From positions 4,682,001-4,746,000 of the forward strand of contig JAZGTH010000072.1 in NCBI GenBank assembly GCA_036877525.1: a stretch of DNA of 64,000 nucleotides, given 5' to 3'. Positions within the stretch are counted from its first letter, which is position 1; the number at the start of each line of letters is the position of its first letter. This DNA comes from Chromobotia macracanthus. Taxonomy: Eukaryota > Chordata > Actinopteri > Cypriniformes > Botiidae. The position numbers and the translations under genes were made by a program. Of the stretch, positions 13,159-25,540 are shown one piece after another. Under the pieces are notes generated by a model, which did no database searches, was not told the DNA's origin, and saw only the letters and a program-made list of their open reading frames with translations.

Positions 13159-13387
13159 CCCCAGCTAACAGAGAATGTACTCAAAACATTGGCTAATGTT
13201 CTCTACAAGTTCTCTCAAAGATAACAAAACGCTCTTGTAGTAATGTTGGTAGAACCTTTTCACAGTAATTTATCACATGTATCAAAAAAGTTTAAAAAAC
13301 AAAAAATTAGTTTGTTTAGTTTAAACATTTTTGTTACTTAATAGAAACGTCAGGGAAACATTCTCACAATCTAAACGTGAGCTGGGG
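13159..13387. mobile_element. foldback element, copy 1 of 3 (ends CCCCAGCT...AGCTGGGG)
   Basis: Its ends are inverted (CCCCAGCTAACA against GTGAGCTGGGG), and it carries internal words AACATT/AATGTTCTC and GAAACGTCAGGGAAACATTCTCA. The same words occur at 19484-19760 and 38176-38543, defining a local family of a non-autonomous DNA element. Confidence 0.65.
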
Positions 13388-14107
13388 TATTTCATAGGTC
13401 TAGCAGCTCCACAGGAATCGATGTGGAAGTTTTCTTCTGGGACCTCCAGCTGAGCCTAACGCTATGCAAAACGTTGCATCTGAAGATCCAACAAAAAATT
13501 GCAGAAGAGAAAGAAAAAAAAGATCGGTACCAACAAACAAAATAAAGGTCAGCCAGAAATCCAAAGCTTCAGTTCTCGCCCTTCCAGCAAGTTCCACACG
13601 CACACAAAGCTCTAATCAGCCTGCAAAACCTGCTCTCCACAAGTCTGAGCGAGATCACTGGAATACATGTCAGCTTTGCATCACACAGAAAACTTTTATT
13701 TCAAAGTTATTTTGCGCAGAAGTTCTGGCTAATGATTCGCAGGTGCTGAGATCCACACAACAGCCAGTTCTGCTGTACCGATTCACACAAGGAATAAAAT
13801 AAAAACAGTAACACACAGTGATTAAAAGAACAGTTTGTACCCTTTAGGAACGAGTTTCAAAGAAGTTTCTTGAGGTCCTCTTTCGGATTCGCTAACAAAC
13901 CCGTCAACTGGAGTTTTTGCAGAAAAGTTGTTATAAATCTGAAATATATTCTGCAGATACACAGATAAGAAAACTGTTCTGGTTTAAATTCAGAATGAGT
14001 GTGTTTACAGTGAACTAATACAAAGGATAAAAATATTAACAGCAAATTGAAACAAAAAATGAATAATTATCCTGTTGTTTTGTCCCAATGCAAAAATAAC
14101 AATCATT
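13388..14107. other. non-coding stretch
   Basis: A + open frame of 112 codons (13464-13802) has no domain, signal peptide or splice context and is taken as chance. Confidence 0.45.
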
Positions 14108-14254
14108 ATTTTCTCACCCTTATGTTTTGCCAAACCCCTATCGTCTATTATAACATTTTATCTGAGAAATATAAACAACTCACCGGTTGGGAATGACATG
14201 AGGGAGTGTAAATAATGACAGAATTTTCATTTCTGGGTGAACTATTCATTTTAA
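14108..14254. mobile_element. cyprinid-type MITE, copy 2 (internally deleted)
   Basis: It starts TTTCTCACCCTTATG and ends GGAATGACATGAGGG...GACAGAATTTTCATTTCTGGGTGAACTATTC. These are the same end words as the 12.35 kb copy, and the outer ends are inverted relative to each other (CTCACCC against GGGTGAA). Confidence 0.65.
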
Positions 14255-14589
14255 TATCTGTTTGAAAAGTGTGAATTATTTTCTGGCCTGAGGAAAGAAA
14301 AACAAAAACAAAAGACATTTGCCCTCTGTGAAAATCTCACTTGTGGTTTGTTATTTTCATGCATTTTGCCATATTTTGCGAAGCAGCATTTCTTCATGTC
14401 TGCTCACTCATGTGAAAAATGAGCAGAGATCCGTCTTCTCCTGCAGGCAGTTAACTGACGTCTCTACCTGTGATAAACCACAATTTAATGGCACATTGTC
14501 TCTAGTCAAGTAGCTAATGCAAGTCTTTATTTTAATAAATTAGAACTCAATTTTGCAAAGTTCTCACTTTCATGCTGTTAATAAAGGCA

Positions 14590-15000
14590 AATTCAGCCTT
14601 TCATAGGCTTACATCTATAGCTGACAGCAAAAAAAGTGCAATCGATCATAAATATATATTTAGTCATTTTCAACATTAGCATTTCTATCAGCATGGCAGC
14701 GCCACACTAAATTAGACCACTCCCCCCATTCCTTTAACCACACCCTCTCTCCAAAACCCCACCCCCTAAGACATCAACTCAAACATGCACAGTGATTGAC
14801 AGGTGTCAAGTTTACAGACTGGCTAATAACCATACACTCTGATCTGATTCTGAGCCTAGAGCTGTCACAGTGACAAATCTGATATGACAAGACCTATTTC
14901 AGTGATTTCTGACAGATGGCAGGAACATCTTATGTGTGGTAGTGTGGTATTCCAGGAAAAAGCTTACAGCAGCTTTAAATGTCAGCTTACAGTTCTCTGT
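14590..15000. repeat. probable dispersed repeat fragment
   Basis: A C-rich patch (CCACTCCCCCCATTCC...CCAAAACCCCACCCCC), then TGATTGACAGGTGTCAAG and a tail CTTACAGCAGCTTTAA. This layout resembles a common cyprinid repeat. Boundaries and family are uncertain. Confidence 0.35.
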
Positions 15001-16238
15001 AAGGGCAGAAATAAATGTGACTGCTTTTCTAAACCTTTTGACTTTCCAATGTAGAGATAATTCAGTGTTATTTAAGTCAGCCTGATCGGAAGTTGCACCC
15101 GACTGTTCTGACGTAATTCAATATAAAAATTGAAACTTGAGGGTGTGGCTTGTTGTTTCTGCTGCAAATGAATTGGCTCTGGAAATGCAGGCGTTTCAAA
15201 GCTGGCAGCAGACTAACTGCTGGAGGGGAGTAGCTAACGTCAGACCAACATCATCATAGAAGGTCTGCCATTATTAAAGATTATGAGTGCACATGAAAAA
15301 AATAACGACAAAACAAATTGAACCACTGGTGCATGCAAAAAAATAAAACTTAATTCTACATATTGTGGCTGTATTTGCCACTTCCCAAACTCAGCCATTC
15401 ATTTAATATAGCCTGTATCTGTTAAAGAGTGTCAGACCTCTGTGTGTTTGAATGTAAAGAGTTTTGGGCCCAGCTGGGACTACGGTGTGCATATTCATGA
15501 CAGTGTTAAGAGTAATTACCAATAGGAACTGCTCATTTGAGTTCCACTGGGAGTTTAAAGTGCTCATTAAAACTCGAAGAACAACAGCATGATGGGTGCT
15601 GTCAAGTGCCCCCTCAAAACACTGTTCTTATTCAGAAAGAGAGAGAGAGTGAGAGAGACAAACAGACTGAATCAGTGAGAGAGTGCAATTTATTCTTGAT
15701 CTCGAGATAAACGACCAGACCACTCAGCCGATTACCAGTTTGACAACTAACACTCAAGCCATAGATATTCTTTTACTTTTATAAAATATCTCAATTGTTT
15801 CTCCTAGGCAGCAATGAGATGAAATGGAGACCAAATGGAGTTTAAAAAGAGATCTCACTAATGTGCCTAAATAAAAACAAAGTCGACAATCAAAAGTCAT
15901 TTCAATATAAAACTCAAACATTTCTCATCAAATTCTTGGGAGATGAAACTAAGACAATTTTCAGAGCTATTCTATGCACAAACATTTCACAGCTTCATAC
16001 TTTAATTGCATGTCAACAATTTTCTCACGTCTATCTTTATTTCTTCTAAGCAATTCTGGGAGAAACACCTGAAACAAAGTTGATACTTATATGATACATA
16101 ACTGAGAACTTCATTAATTCTGCTAGGCAATGAAAAAGCAATATAATTTTCCTTCGTGTCAAGGATTAGCAGAATTAATATAACACAAAGCTGAGGAAAG
16201 AAAAACAATCAAGCTTTGAATGTGGTTATTTCGACTTT
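15001..16238. other. non-coding stretch
   Basis: No supported gene. A short GA run lies at about 15638-15660. Part of 15080-15300 may be a further decayed repeat. Confidence 0.45.
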
Positions 16239-16239
16239 T

Positions 16240-16640
16240 TAAACCCTCTCTGTTAGCTCTGATGGACTGCCTGCTGAGATCCGGCAGACATTTTTCAGAG
16301 GTCTGTCAGCACAGCTGGACATAAGGGAGGGAAAATATGACCCCCATGGTGCAAAGGGAGCAACTTAATCACCCCCTGAACAAATCCTTTCAGCAGGTCA
16401 TCGCGTATTCAGACTGACGGTCAAACGGACCAGAGCCTTCGACAGAATGGACGCTTATCTCGGCTCTGCTGGAGGCAGCGACGAGCAGAAGGGAAATGCA
16501 GGGGAACACCACAGTCAGCCATTTCAGATATAATAACAAGCTTTCTGTCGCCGCCTAATAACAATGATTTCGGGCGACCACAAAGTGGCGAGGAACTTTA
16601 GTGGGCAGAGCCTCCGGCCGTGTCCTGAAAGATCTCATTC
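16240..16640. promoter_or_regulatory. candidate conserved non-coding element
   Basis: A repeat-free block of mixed composition. It includes GCCTAATAACAATGATTTCGGG and AAGTGGCGAGGAAC, without an open frame spanning it. A SOX-like AACAATG core is present. Regulatory role is inferred from composition only. Confidence 0.25.
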
Positions 16641-19483
16641 AGAAATGCGACACTTGACCACTCAGTTCTTTCCATTGCAAAGTGTGCGTTAAAGAAGCAT
16701 GTACGGGGAATGCAAGGGTGCGCGCATAGATCTTATCTCCTGACGTAGCCCCAGGGTGAGCAGAGTTGTCTTGATACCAACGTTTCTAGCGCAGGTAGCT
16801 CGCACTCGCGCAGATGAAAACGCACGAAATTTCTGCCCCCGGCTTCCCCCACGACATCATACTAGAATCACAAAGGGCCTTTAGAAGCTCTCTAGTGTAC
16901 ACCAGAGTCACTGAAATGCAAACTCACAAGCGCTGCTTAGCTTTGGAGTGGAACAAAAGATAAACAGGGACTCCAGAGAGACAGGAAGTGCTGATGGTTT
17001 ATTGTCACAAGCGTGTGTTGGTGTGGTAGTTGCACCTTTTCACAGATGGGCTTTTTCTTGAAACACTGGGTGGTTCTTCAATACGGGCACTTTTAGGGTT
17101 ACTTTTATTAAGATACTTCTTTATTTTTCTTAATTTAAAATGATATATATTGTGAAAAGTTCTATATAAATACACATGAATTTATGTACCACGCCTTTAT
17201 CATTTGTTACTTTTCAAATGCATTTTATTTATAGATTTTTGTTATACCTTTGTCCTAGGCTATGAATCTTAAAATATTAAAATCACATAAAAACAAATTT
17301 GAGTGTATAAATGTGCAACATAATAAACTATTTCAATATTTACTGAATGTGAAAAGCAATTCCATAGGAAGTGCCAAATATGCTCTGTGATGCCAGTAAT
17401 TCACGGTAAGACTTTTGCTTGTAAACAAAAGCTATGAGAAGCTTTTTAAATTAATTTTTTTTTTTTTTTCTTATTTTCTAAACATCAGCAGGGCTACATG
17501 TGCTCGTGGTTGAAGAAACACCTTATAATGAATGAGAAAGCCAGAGAAACAGAGGGTGAGAAACTTCTCACTGACCTTCCGCTGACACAAACAGAATCTT
17601 AACCGTTAATTTACCCAATTAAAGAAGAAGAATGAGGACAGAAGGTCTGTTTTTGTCTCCTGGATTTGCCATCAGGGACTCGAGTTTTTGCCTGACTCAG
17701 CCAGTCTGGGATATTGACTGTCTTTTTAAAAATAGTGAGTGTTTTCTTCAAGTTCAAGATACACTTGCTTGAACTCAAAAATGTTGTTGGCGCAATTGTC
17801 TGGCCGTCTGTGTTAGCACATGTGCTTCAGACGCATGGGGCTTTGGTGCTTGTATGGGAGATGCAGGTTTAATTTTGGTTTGCGTTGTGTTACCTAAAAA
17901 CAATAATATTACTTGCGTGGTCTTTGCTCAGGAGACTTTCAGTCTCATTTAAGCATCAACTTTGTCTTTAGGAGAAATAAGAACCAAAGGATTTTAAAAC
18001 TTTCGAAAATTAAAAAATGGTTGACATATAATAAGATTATAGAACTTACAATCAATGTGGGTGGCATATCTCAGATAATTTGAACTCATTTGATGAGAAA
18101 TGCTGGTTCATTATGCAATGACATAGAGCCAAATGGTTATAGCCCCCCCCCCAAAAGAAAAATAAAATAAGAAAAACAGGAATCTTCAAGCAGTTTTCTG
18201 AGAAGCGAAAAGAGAAACTAATCAGTCCTTGGAGGGATTAAACAGGAACCAATCAGGGCGTAACCTCAGGAAACTGAAGACACCATTCATGGAGTTATTA
18301 TCTTATGACCAAATCCTTTTTTTCTTGAGGTGTGGAAAAGTCCAGGTAAATCTTCACCTGAGGCTTCTTAAAGACAAACAAAAAACACATCCATGAATAA
18401 TAATGATCTATTGCACACTGACGGATCCTGGTGGGTTTTGGGGGGCTGTTGTCTTGTCTCTTCTCACCAGTGGCCCTTAAGTGAGGAACTGGGTTCCTGC
18501 AATACTCTGAAACTCTCTCCTCATCCATGAATCCACCACAGTGGGTTTGCAAAAGCACAGAGGCTGCGTAACAATCTACTGTGAATATAAAAGATTTGTT
18601 TTTCAGAAAGAAAATCTATCTCAGGTATTAAAGCAAAGCCTATAAGCTTCTGATTTGGTCTGATGATGACGGAGAATAACAAAACAACCTTAGATCAAGC
18701 AGAAAAGTAGAATATACAGCAGGAATGAAAAACAAAAATAGCCATTAAAACCAGGTTCATACTGTACCAGCCTTCTAGTAATTTGTGCTTTACTGAAATC
18801 TACTGTTTAAAAGGGGTGTCCATTTGATAAATCAGGAATTTGGGACAATTTAGTCCAAAAATATTTGTAGACATGCCTTATGTTTTCAATTTTAATTTTG
18901 CGCTAGACTAGAGCTAAAATAAATTCCTTTTTAAAAAAGAGATTTTCTGTCTTCTTTTTCAGTTAAACAAAATCGGTAAATTTGGTAAATTAGTTAAAAA
19001 ACCATCACAACATGCTTTTATTTAGACTTTCAATAAATATCTTGAGAAAACTTTATTTTTTGTATCTCTGTTGGCAAATTGTGTGAAATTTATGCATTAA
19101 ACAAGAAAAAAATTGCCAAAAGGGAAAGATTTTTAGCAGTGTAATAAGTGAGCTTATATTGAACAGTTTACGTGTGTCCTGACAGTCTTAAAGACAAACT
19201 GCAGCATTATAATAATCTGCAGATAAACAACAGCTCAATATGGAAAGTCATTCATAAGCTCTCTGATTCTGTTGCTTCAGCAGCACCTGTAACAAAACAA
19301 CAATCAACCCTCCACAGAGCCACACAATACTTAAAGTATCAACCACGCCCTCCAGATAAAGGTACTGGATGAACATTAAATTAACCCAAGTGGGGGGATA
19401 TGATGTAAGTGCACGACTGAAAATTTAATTCATTAGCTCTGCAAATCACAAAAAATACTACAAAAGTTTTTCTAGATCGCATT
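16641..19483. other. non-coding stretch
   Basis: AT-rich with poly-T (17457-17471) and poly-C (18143-18152) tracts. A weak tRNA-like segment at 17810-17890 is noted under findings. No exon is supported. Confidence 0.5.
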
Positions 19484-19760
19484 ACTCAGCAAACAGGGAA
19501 CATTCTCAGAACATTGTCTGATGTCATAAAACTTTTTTAATGTTATATATCATGTATCTTAAGTTGTTAGTGGAATTATAAAAACGTTACAGAATTAAAA
19601 CACTTTGAATACTGTTCTTTTAACTAAGCGTTAATGTTAATATTCCACCTAAATAAATAACAGTTTTGAAGATTTTAGAACATTTAATGTAACATCTTTA
19701 ACGTTTTTGTTACTAATGGAAACATAAGGGAAACGTTCTTAAAACTCAAAACTGTGAGCT
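19484..19760. mobile_element. foldback element, copy 2 of 3
   Basis: CAGCAAACAGGGAACATTCTCAGAACATTGTCTG at the left end and GGAAACATAAGGGAAACGTTCTTAAAACTC...GTGAGCT at the right share words with the copies at 13159 and 38176. The ends are more decayed here. Confidence 0.55.
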
Positions 19761-20879
19761 TGCGCAAAGGCTGTCAGGTACCTTGCAATACTGTATACAC
19801 AGGGTTTCAAAGCAGAATTGTGAAGGTTGTACTTGTTTTCAATACAGCTCACAGTAACTTGCTTTGAGCCTCGAACATTCAGTTAAGGTCCTAAAAATAT
19901 TATACAGATAAGTCATCATTTTTTTTTGGCGTCTGGTTTGCTTTGTTCCTAAAATCAAATCCAGTAAAATGAATGTTACAGAATGAAAAAAGCATATCGA
20001 GAAACCTAATAACACCATTCTACGGTTGTATTACAGCCATGCACAGTGTACAAAGATTTACACATAATCCATTAGGAAAGTTGAAATCTAGTGGCTGAGA
20101 AAATGACAAATAAGCTCACAGCTAAACAACCATCACCTGCATTTCACAAATGTGTTTCACAGGAGAAAGAAAGAAACAACCCGTGTAGGTGTGCTACTTG
20201 ACAACGCTTGACAATGCTGCTACCTGAGCGTGCTAACCAAGCGCGCCCCATACATATCACAGATGCCGACCACGGCATAACCAACGTTGAGCCCCCGCAT
20301 GGACACACTGAACGCCTGACTGCACGGTTTTAAGTTTAATGCAAAAAAGTTTCACATGAGACTTAAGGAACAAGCGCGTTTATGCATTCCACACGGATGC
20401 CACCCGCATCAGAGCGCGCTTAATTGGTGTATGCCGTCCCATTTGAATGTGTACTCTAAATAACATTACTTTTGTTTTTTCCTCACCACCCTATTTAAGC
20501 ATTGCGTTTATCCAGTCCCCGGTGTGCGCTGTTCTGAATAGAAATGAACCTTATCAAAAACAATGTCTGAGGAAGAGAATATTAAGAAGGCAAGAATAAA
20601 TGAGGCAGCGAAAAATTAGTGGTTTTCTTTTGGCAGGAGGCAAAGGTGATATGACATGTTTACTTATGAGAAGAAATGCAAAAAGCCAACACAATTACCT
20701 GGCTGGCCCCTTTACAAATGCAATTCCAGATTTATTTTGTACGAAGGTCAGAGGTGGATTCAGACCTGGCTAAGTCACGCACGAAATAAAATGAAATTGT
20801 GTCTGGGTGACAAATCAGAGTGTAGACATAAGGGATGCCGGCACATTTCAGAGGCAGACACATCATCCCTTAATGCTGT
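19761..20879. other. non-coding stretch
   Basis: No supported gene. The patch at 20180-20430 is CpG-richer (GCGCGCCCC, AGAGCGCGC) but short and without promoter-like features. Confidence 0.45.
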
Positions 20880-21120
20880 ACATTATGTACACTGAACATA
20901 ATGACCGAGAGGCCCCCAAAGTGCCAGAAGCATCGCCGGCTCTGGCGGGGCAGAAGAAAAGGGGCTATTATCAGCGATGAAAGCGATCAATCAAACTGAT
21001 TCATTTCCAAAGCAATAAATACAACAGCACATGCAGGGCTGCAGGAGACCGATATCAGGCCATAATGAGCCTCGCTAGGGCCTAATACTAACACCTGTGA
21101 TACCCTGGCAGGTACAAACC
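20880..21120. promoter_or_regulatory. candidate conserved non-coding element
   Basis: A repeat-free block rich in clean AT-hook and homeobox-type words (CATAATGAC, GGCTATTATCAGCG, CATAATGAGCC) with a higher GC level. No open frame. Inferred only. Confidence 0.25.
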
Positions 21121-22640
21121 GCAGAAGAGAGTCACTTCACCTCAAACATCTCTCTCTTACAACAATAAATTATAAAGTAGTCATGAGAGGATAACAAAGT
21201 CAAAGTGAAGTGATATATGAGATCCAGTTCAGTCTTTTTAAATTTATTTTAGAAAAATACAGCATGAACAGTTTTACAAAAGGAATTTTGTTGGCTTTCA
21301 AATTATTACAGGTATTATAAATCTCAAATATGAATATTACATTTTATTTAAGTTGCAATCCATAACTTTTGCCTCTCTACTGCCATCTCTGTTTGAAACG
21401 TATCCTTTCCAGAGAAATTGGACCAGACCAATTTCCAGACAAGTTATAAATCATTATTATAAACTGACCATTGGGAATTGGGGTAAGGTAAGGAGATTGT
21501 ATTGAACACTGATCTGTCATGTACTTGTTCAATAACTGATTTTTTTTGCCATTTTTAACCCTAACCCAGCTTTAAATTTTTTGTTGTATAACACAACAAA
21601 ATGTATACATTGTTATCTGTGGCGTGTTCAAAATTGTTCAATGGTCCACTATATGTAAATCACCATAAAAACAGTAAACATACACATAAAGATGGTTTTA
21701 CAGAAAAACACATTTTTTCCCTTCCAAATTCCAAAACTTGGAAGAAATGTTTTCTTCTTGATTCGATGAGGAAGGGAATATTTTGAACTGCGAAGTGCAT
21801 TTGCATACTTCCCACGCAGAAAGCATTTTTTCAAAGAAAGTTTACTGTCAAACCCGCCACGTGAACCGAAACCCCCTGTGACAACATTCTGCTGACAACG
21901 CCTGACTTAATTTTCACTTTCTGTCTCCCAGCCTCGCATAAAACCATCCCACGGAAGTCTCAGGTGCCCGTGTGCCTGAGCCTACGAGAGTCTGTGTGCC
22001 TGTCTATGAGGCCCTAGACATTAAAGTGAATTTTAACAAGGTATGACTACAGGCTGCTGGTACGAGGGAAACATGCCAAGCCCAGGCACTGTCTCTCTGT
22101 GTGCGATCTCGCCCTGTATTCACAAGCTCTGGCCAATTAGCTGCTTGCTCTGTCTGTCGGGCTGGTTGACAGTCCCATAGCTTCCACCATGAGTTCCATA
22201 TAAACATTAATGATCTAAAAAAAAAAGGAATTCATGGCTGTCACAGTAAAAACTGCTCACACAATGTATGTGGCAAATTCGACGACATCAATCCCACAGT
22301 GTTGCTGAACTGAGCGGTGACACAAAGATAGGGTTTTGGAAATTCTAAGATGAGGGGCATCCTGGTACATTGAGGAGAGCCAGTGTTGGACCCTTTTATA
22401 TGACATATTGGCTTTTTATGCTAAAACAACTGTGAATGTTCGATCAAACAAAGGACATATAATATCCCTTTAGGTAAACTAAGTGATTACTAAATGAAAC
22501 TAAGTAATTGTTAGGTTTAATACACAGCTGCTTACCAAACAATTGAATAAATGGCCATGAAACAGTGACGATGTTTTGGATAATTACCAACAGGAACATC
22601 TATTAAGGTCTGAGCAGCGTCTACAGGTATGAAAAGTGGA
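21121..22640. other. non-coding stretch
   Basis: No supported gene. Short open frames on both strands at 21600-21835 are AT-driven. Confidence 0.5.
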
Positions 22641-22649
22641 AGACGCGGA

Positions 22650-23330
22650 ATATAAATTACGTCAGAGACGCTCAGCTTTCTGATTGGACCAACAGAGATC
22701 CGCGAATTCCACCTGTGCGGTGACGTCACAGACACAGGACGCGCGGCAACGGTAAGACGATATTATATTATTTTACGTCAAATGCGTTTTTTTTTGTCAT
22801 AGTCATGCATGAAAACACAGTTTTTGTGTTTTATATCAACAAAGTAATACAGGCACAGGTGAAGCATTACACGTTCATTAGAAACAACGCGTATTTACCT
22901 GAATTTTCCCTCACAGACGCGCAGATCTGAACTCGCTGAGGTTCCGCCCAATAGCGCTGACGATGGCGATCCGTTTAACGCGAAAACCCGTGAAATGATG
23001 TTGTAGTGTGAAGGTTAAAATCGCTTTGAGGGCTTTTTAAAGGGCGAACGCATCCAACATCCACATATTCAATCCGGCGACGTTTCCCGCGTAATGCACG
23101 CGCGCCGAACCGAACGCGCGCGCGTTTCCGTGCTGACGTCTACCGAGCGCGTAACGGGACATTGTTTGGAAAATGACTTTCGATGGGAAAATAATATTGA
23201 TTGGGGGTAAAAATAACCGAATGGCGTTGCGTGTTGTCGCAGAAATACTTTCTGTCAAGAACCCCGATTATGACGACGCAAACGCTGCCCACGGAAGCGC
23301 CAAATACTCCCGCCAACGTCTTCTGTTTCA
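22650..23330. promoter_or_regulatory. CpG-dense promoter-like island
   Basis: CpG dinucleotides are far denser than anywhere else in the window (for example CGCGCGCGCG at about 23117). A full CRE palindrome TGACGTCA lies at 22721-22728, an inverted CCAAT box (GATTGG) at 22682, CGCCCAATAG at about 22945 and GACGATGGCG (YY1/NRF-like) at about 22960. CAACG|GTAAGA at 22752 is a good donor for a + strand non-coding first exon, and TTTTCCCTCACAG| ending near 22918 is a fair acceptor. A + open frame starts at 23173 with A at -3 and runs to 23430 but has no recognised domain. Transcription direction cannot be fixed, and the island may be bidirectional. Confidence 0.55.
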
Positions 23331-25460
23331 ACTCTTTTATACAAGCATCATCAGGGATCTCATTAGTGCTCCAAACTTTTTGCAAACTTTGTTCTCATGT
23401 GATCTTTTGAGTTGTAGTTATAATAGTTAAGTTTTAGTTATCATAGTTGTAGGCAATAATACAAGACTGTGTAATTGGCATGGGTTTATAAATATTCTCA
23501 TTACCAAGAGGCTGTTGATGTTTAGAGTGACACTTCCTGTGATAACAATTAACCCTGTTAAACTCTGTGATATTTCACAATGTAAGAGAGCTTCTGTACT
23601 TTATACACGTAGGCTGCTGACTTTTCCTGCGGTGTGTCATGCTGACGTCTGGCTTTCCAGTAGCCCAACTAGTAAAAGTGCTAAGGGCAAAGTCAATGCA
23701 CATACTCATCAAGTGTATAGCCTGAATGTGCTGTAAGTGGCATAAAAGTGTCTTTTAATGTGTAAATACATTATATACAACTTTTTAAAACAGTGTTTTG
23801 CAAATTCTACGTTTTTGTTAGGGCCAGGTAAAATGTCTTCACAAGTTCATTTCTGCAATGTTGTACTGTTTTCTGGACGTTTTTAAACATTTGGCCCTCA
23901 CAGGTTTAGCCACATCTGTACACACACACACACACACACACACAAAATCCTTGAGATAAAGCTCCACTGTCCACTGAACAGTAATGCCTGTAATAAATGC
24001 ACAAAGGTGGATGGCCAGCCAGACCGCAGACTGGATTTGAGCTTATGAGATCATAAAGCCTGGGGTCAAAGGTCATGCCATTGTTTATTCAGCACACACC
24101 GGGAATCAAGGCAGCTAGATGTGTTCGCTCAATGAAATCTCTTATACATAAAGATTATAAGAGACGAACATAAAGTGTATTGTCGATTTTGTCACCACGG
24201 TCTCTGTAGCGCATAATAGAGTTTGTTTCCATTATACATCAGACTCGACTGTGAAAATCAGTTACATTCAGCCTTGACAGAGTTTTTTCCTTTTTCCTAA
24301 GGCTGTGAGGAAACATGTTTCTGTTGGATGGAGGTGCACGTATGTGTCTTGAGATTTTCCTCCTTAGGATTAGCTCAGTAATCTTCAAACTCTCTTTATA
24401 CTCAGTGAATGTATGATTGCTGTACTGCTGCTCCAGGCTACACAGTCTCATCATAGCCCTGAACCAGCTAAGCAGATTTTCATTCATTTTTGCATGGGGG
24501 TTGTACATTAGTTCATATATATTGCATAATAAGAGTTAGTTATTGACTATAATTATTGTAATGTCTGAAGAGAAGAAGAAGAAGACGGTGCTATACAGTG
24601 TTATACAGTTGCAGTCCTTTCATCTGATTGGACAAGCGGTGTTTTGGTGTCTGTGTTTTGATATTTTATTTAATAGCACTGGGCACTTTTTGCTTTAAAT
24701 TTTGTTTCTCAAATTTTGAGTTACCCAGACTAATTGTTGGTTGTTGTGTTGAGTGTTGTTCTGTCTATCTCTGGCCATTGAACATTGAAAAGCTACTTTT
24801 GTTTATCCCAGACCCCCCAAGATCTAAATTCTCAGCTTTATTGTGTGCGATAACTTGGCCTGAGGAGTCGAGGTATTGAGATATTTCCTGACTGTTTTTT
24901 CTGAGAGGGGAAGAGTGAGTTACGGTGTTATGAAAATTTTGCTCACAAAGCATATCTCTCTCTCCTGCTTCTGTCTATTTCCCTTTTTCTCTTAGCGGCA
25001 CAGTTTTCCCTGGTGAAATGCAGCGGGAGGACAAGACAGCCGCACAAATTCCCTGGGTAGGGTTGCCACGGCGACATGAAAGGGCCTCAGATCTGGTAGC
25101 GGGGTTATTATGGGCTGTGAATCGGAATCAAAAGGCCATTTTAGACCTGTCACATGACCCCCGGGGCTATGTCGCCATATCGCAAGAGACATTTCTTTCT
25201 AGAGTCCTCCCTGGAGACAAGTCAAACAAGACCTCACCCAGACACACTCAGACAAACTCGAACCCTCAGACGCAGAGAAAGGCAGACAGACAAGCAGAGA
25301 CCACCTACATTGGTTTGCGGTCTCTATGAAAGAGTTTCAATGAAAAAACTTGAACTTGTTTGATGTTTGGACTGTAAGTAATGGAACAGTGTTTAGATAT
25401 CACAGCACTGATGTTGTAATGGACCCATTTTTTGTAATGATCACATTAAGCAGCTTGAAG
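23331..25460. other. non-coding stretch
   Basis: Contains the CA microsatellite listed next and several chance open frames (24239-24508 minus, 25018-25329 plus). A GC-richer patch at 25000-25260 could be regulatory. No exon is supported. Confidence 0.45.
23919..23945. repeat. (CA)n microsatellite
   Basis: About 13 uninterrupted CA units. Confidence 0.95.
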
Positions 25461-25540
25461 ACAGTGCGCTTGCATGTCAAGATTTACATATGCAAGTCAG
25501 GATTTGCATATGCATGATTGGATTTACATACATATGCGTG
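25461..25540. repeat. four 20-bp units with octamer-like POU motifs
   Basis: GATTT(A/G)CATA starts at exactly 25481, 25501 and 25521. A more decayed unit precedes at 25461 (TGCATGTCAA against TGCAAGTCAG). The 25501 unit holds the exact octamer ATTTGCAT, and the others hold ATTTACAT and ATGCAA variants. The 20-bp period is close to two helical turns, so the sites would face the same side. The factor family (POU/Oct) is inferred from the motif. Confidence 0.6.

Noticed and set aside
24239..24508. 89-codon minus frame with protein-like composition (NENLLSWFRAMMRLCSLEQQ)
   Set aside because: No family recognised, no acceptor or donor, length within chance expectation.
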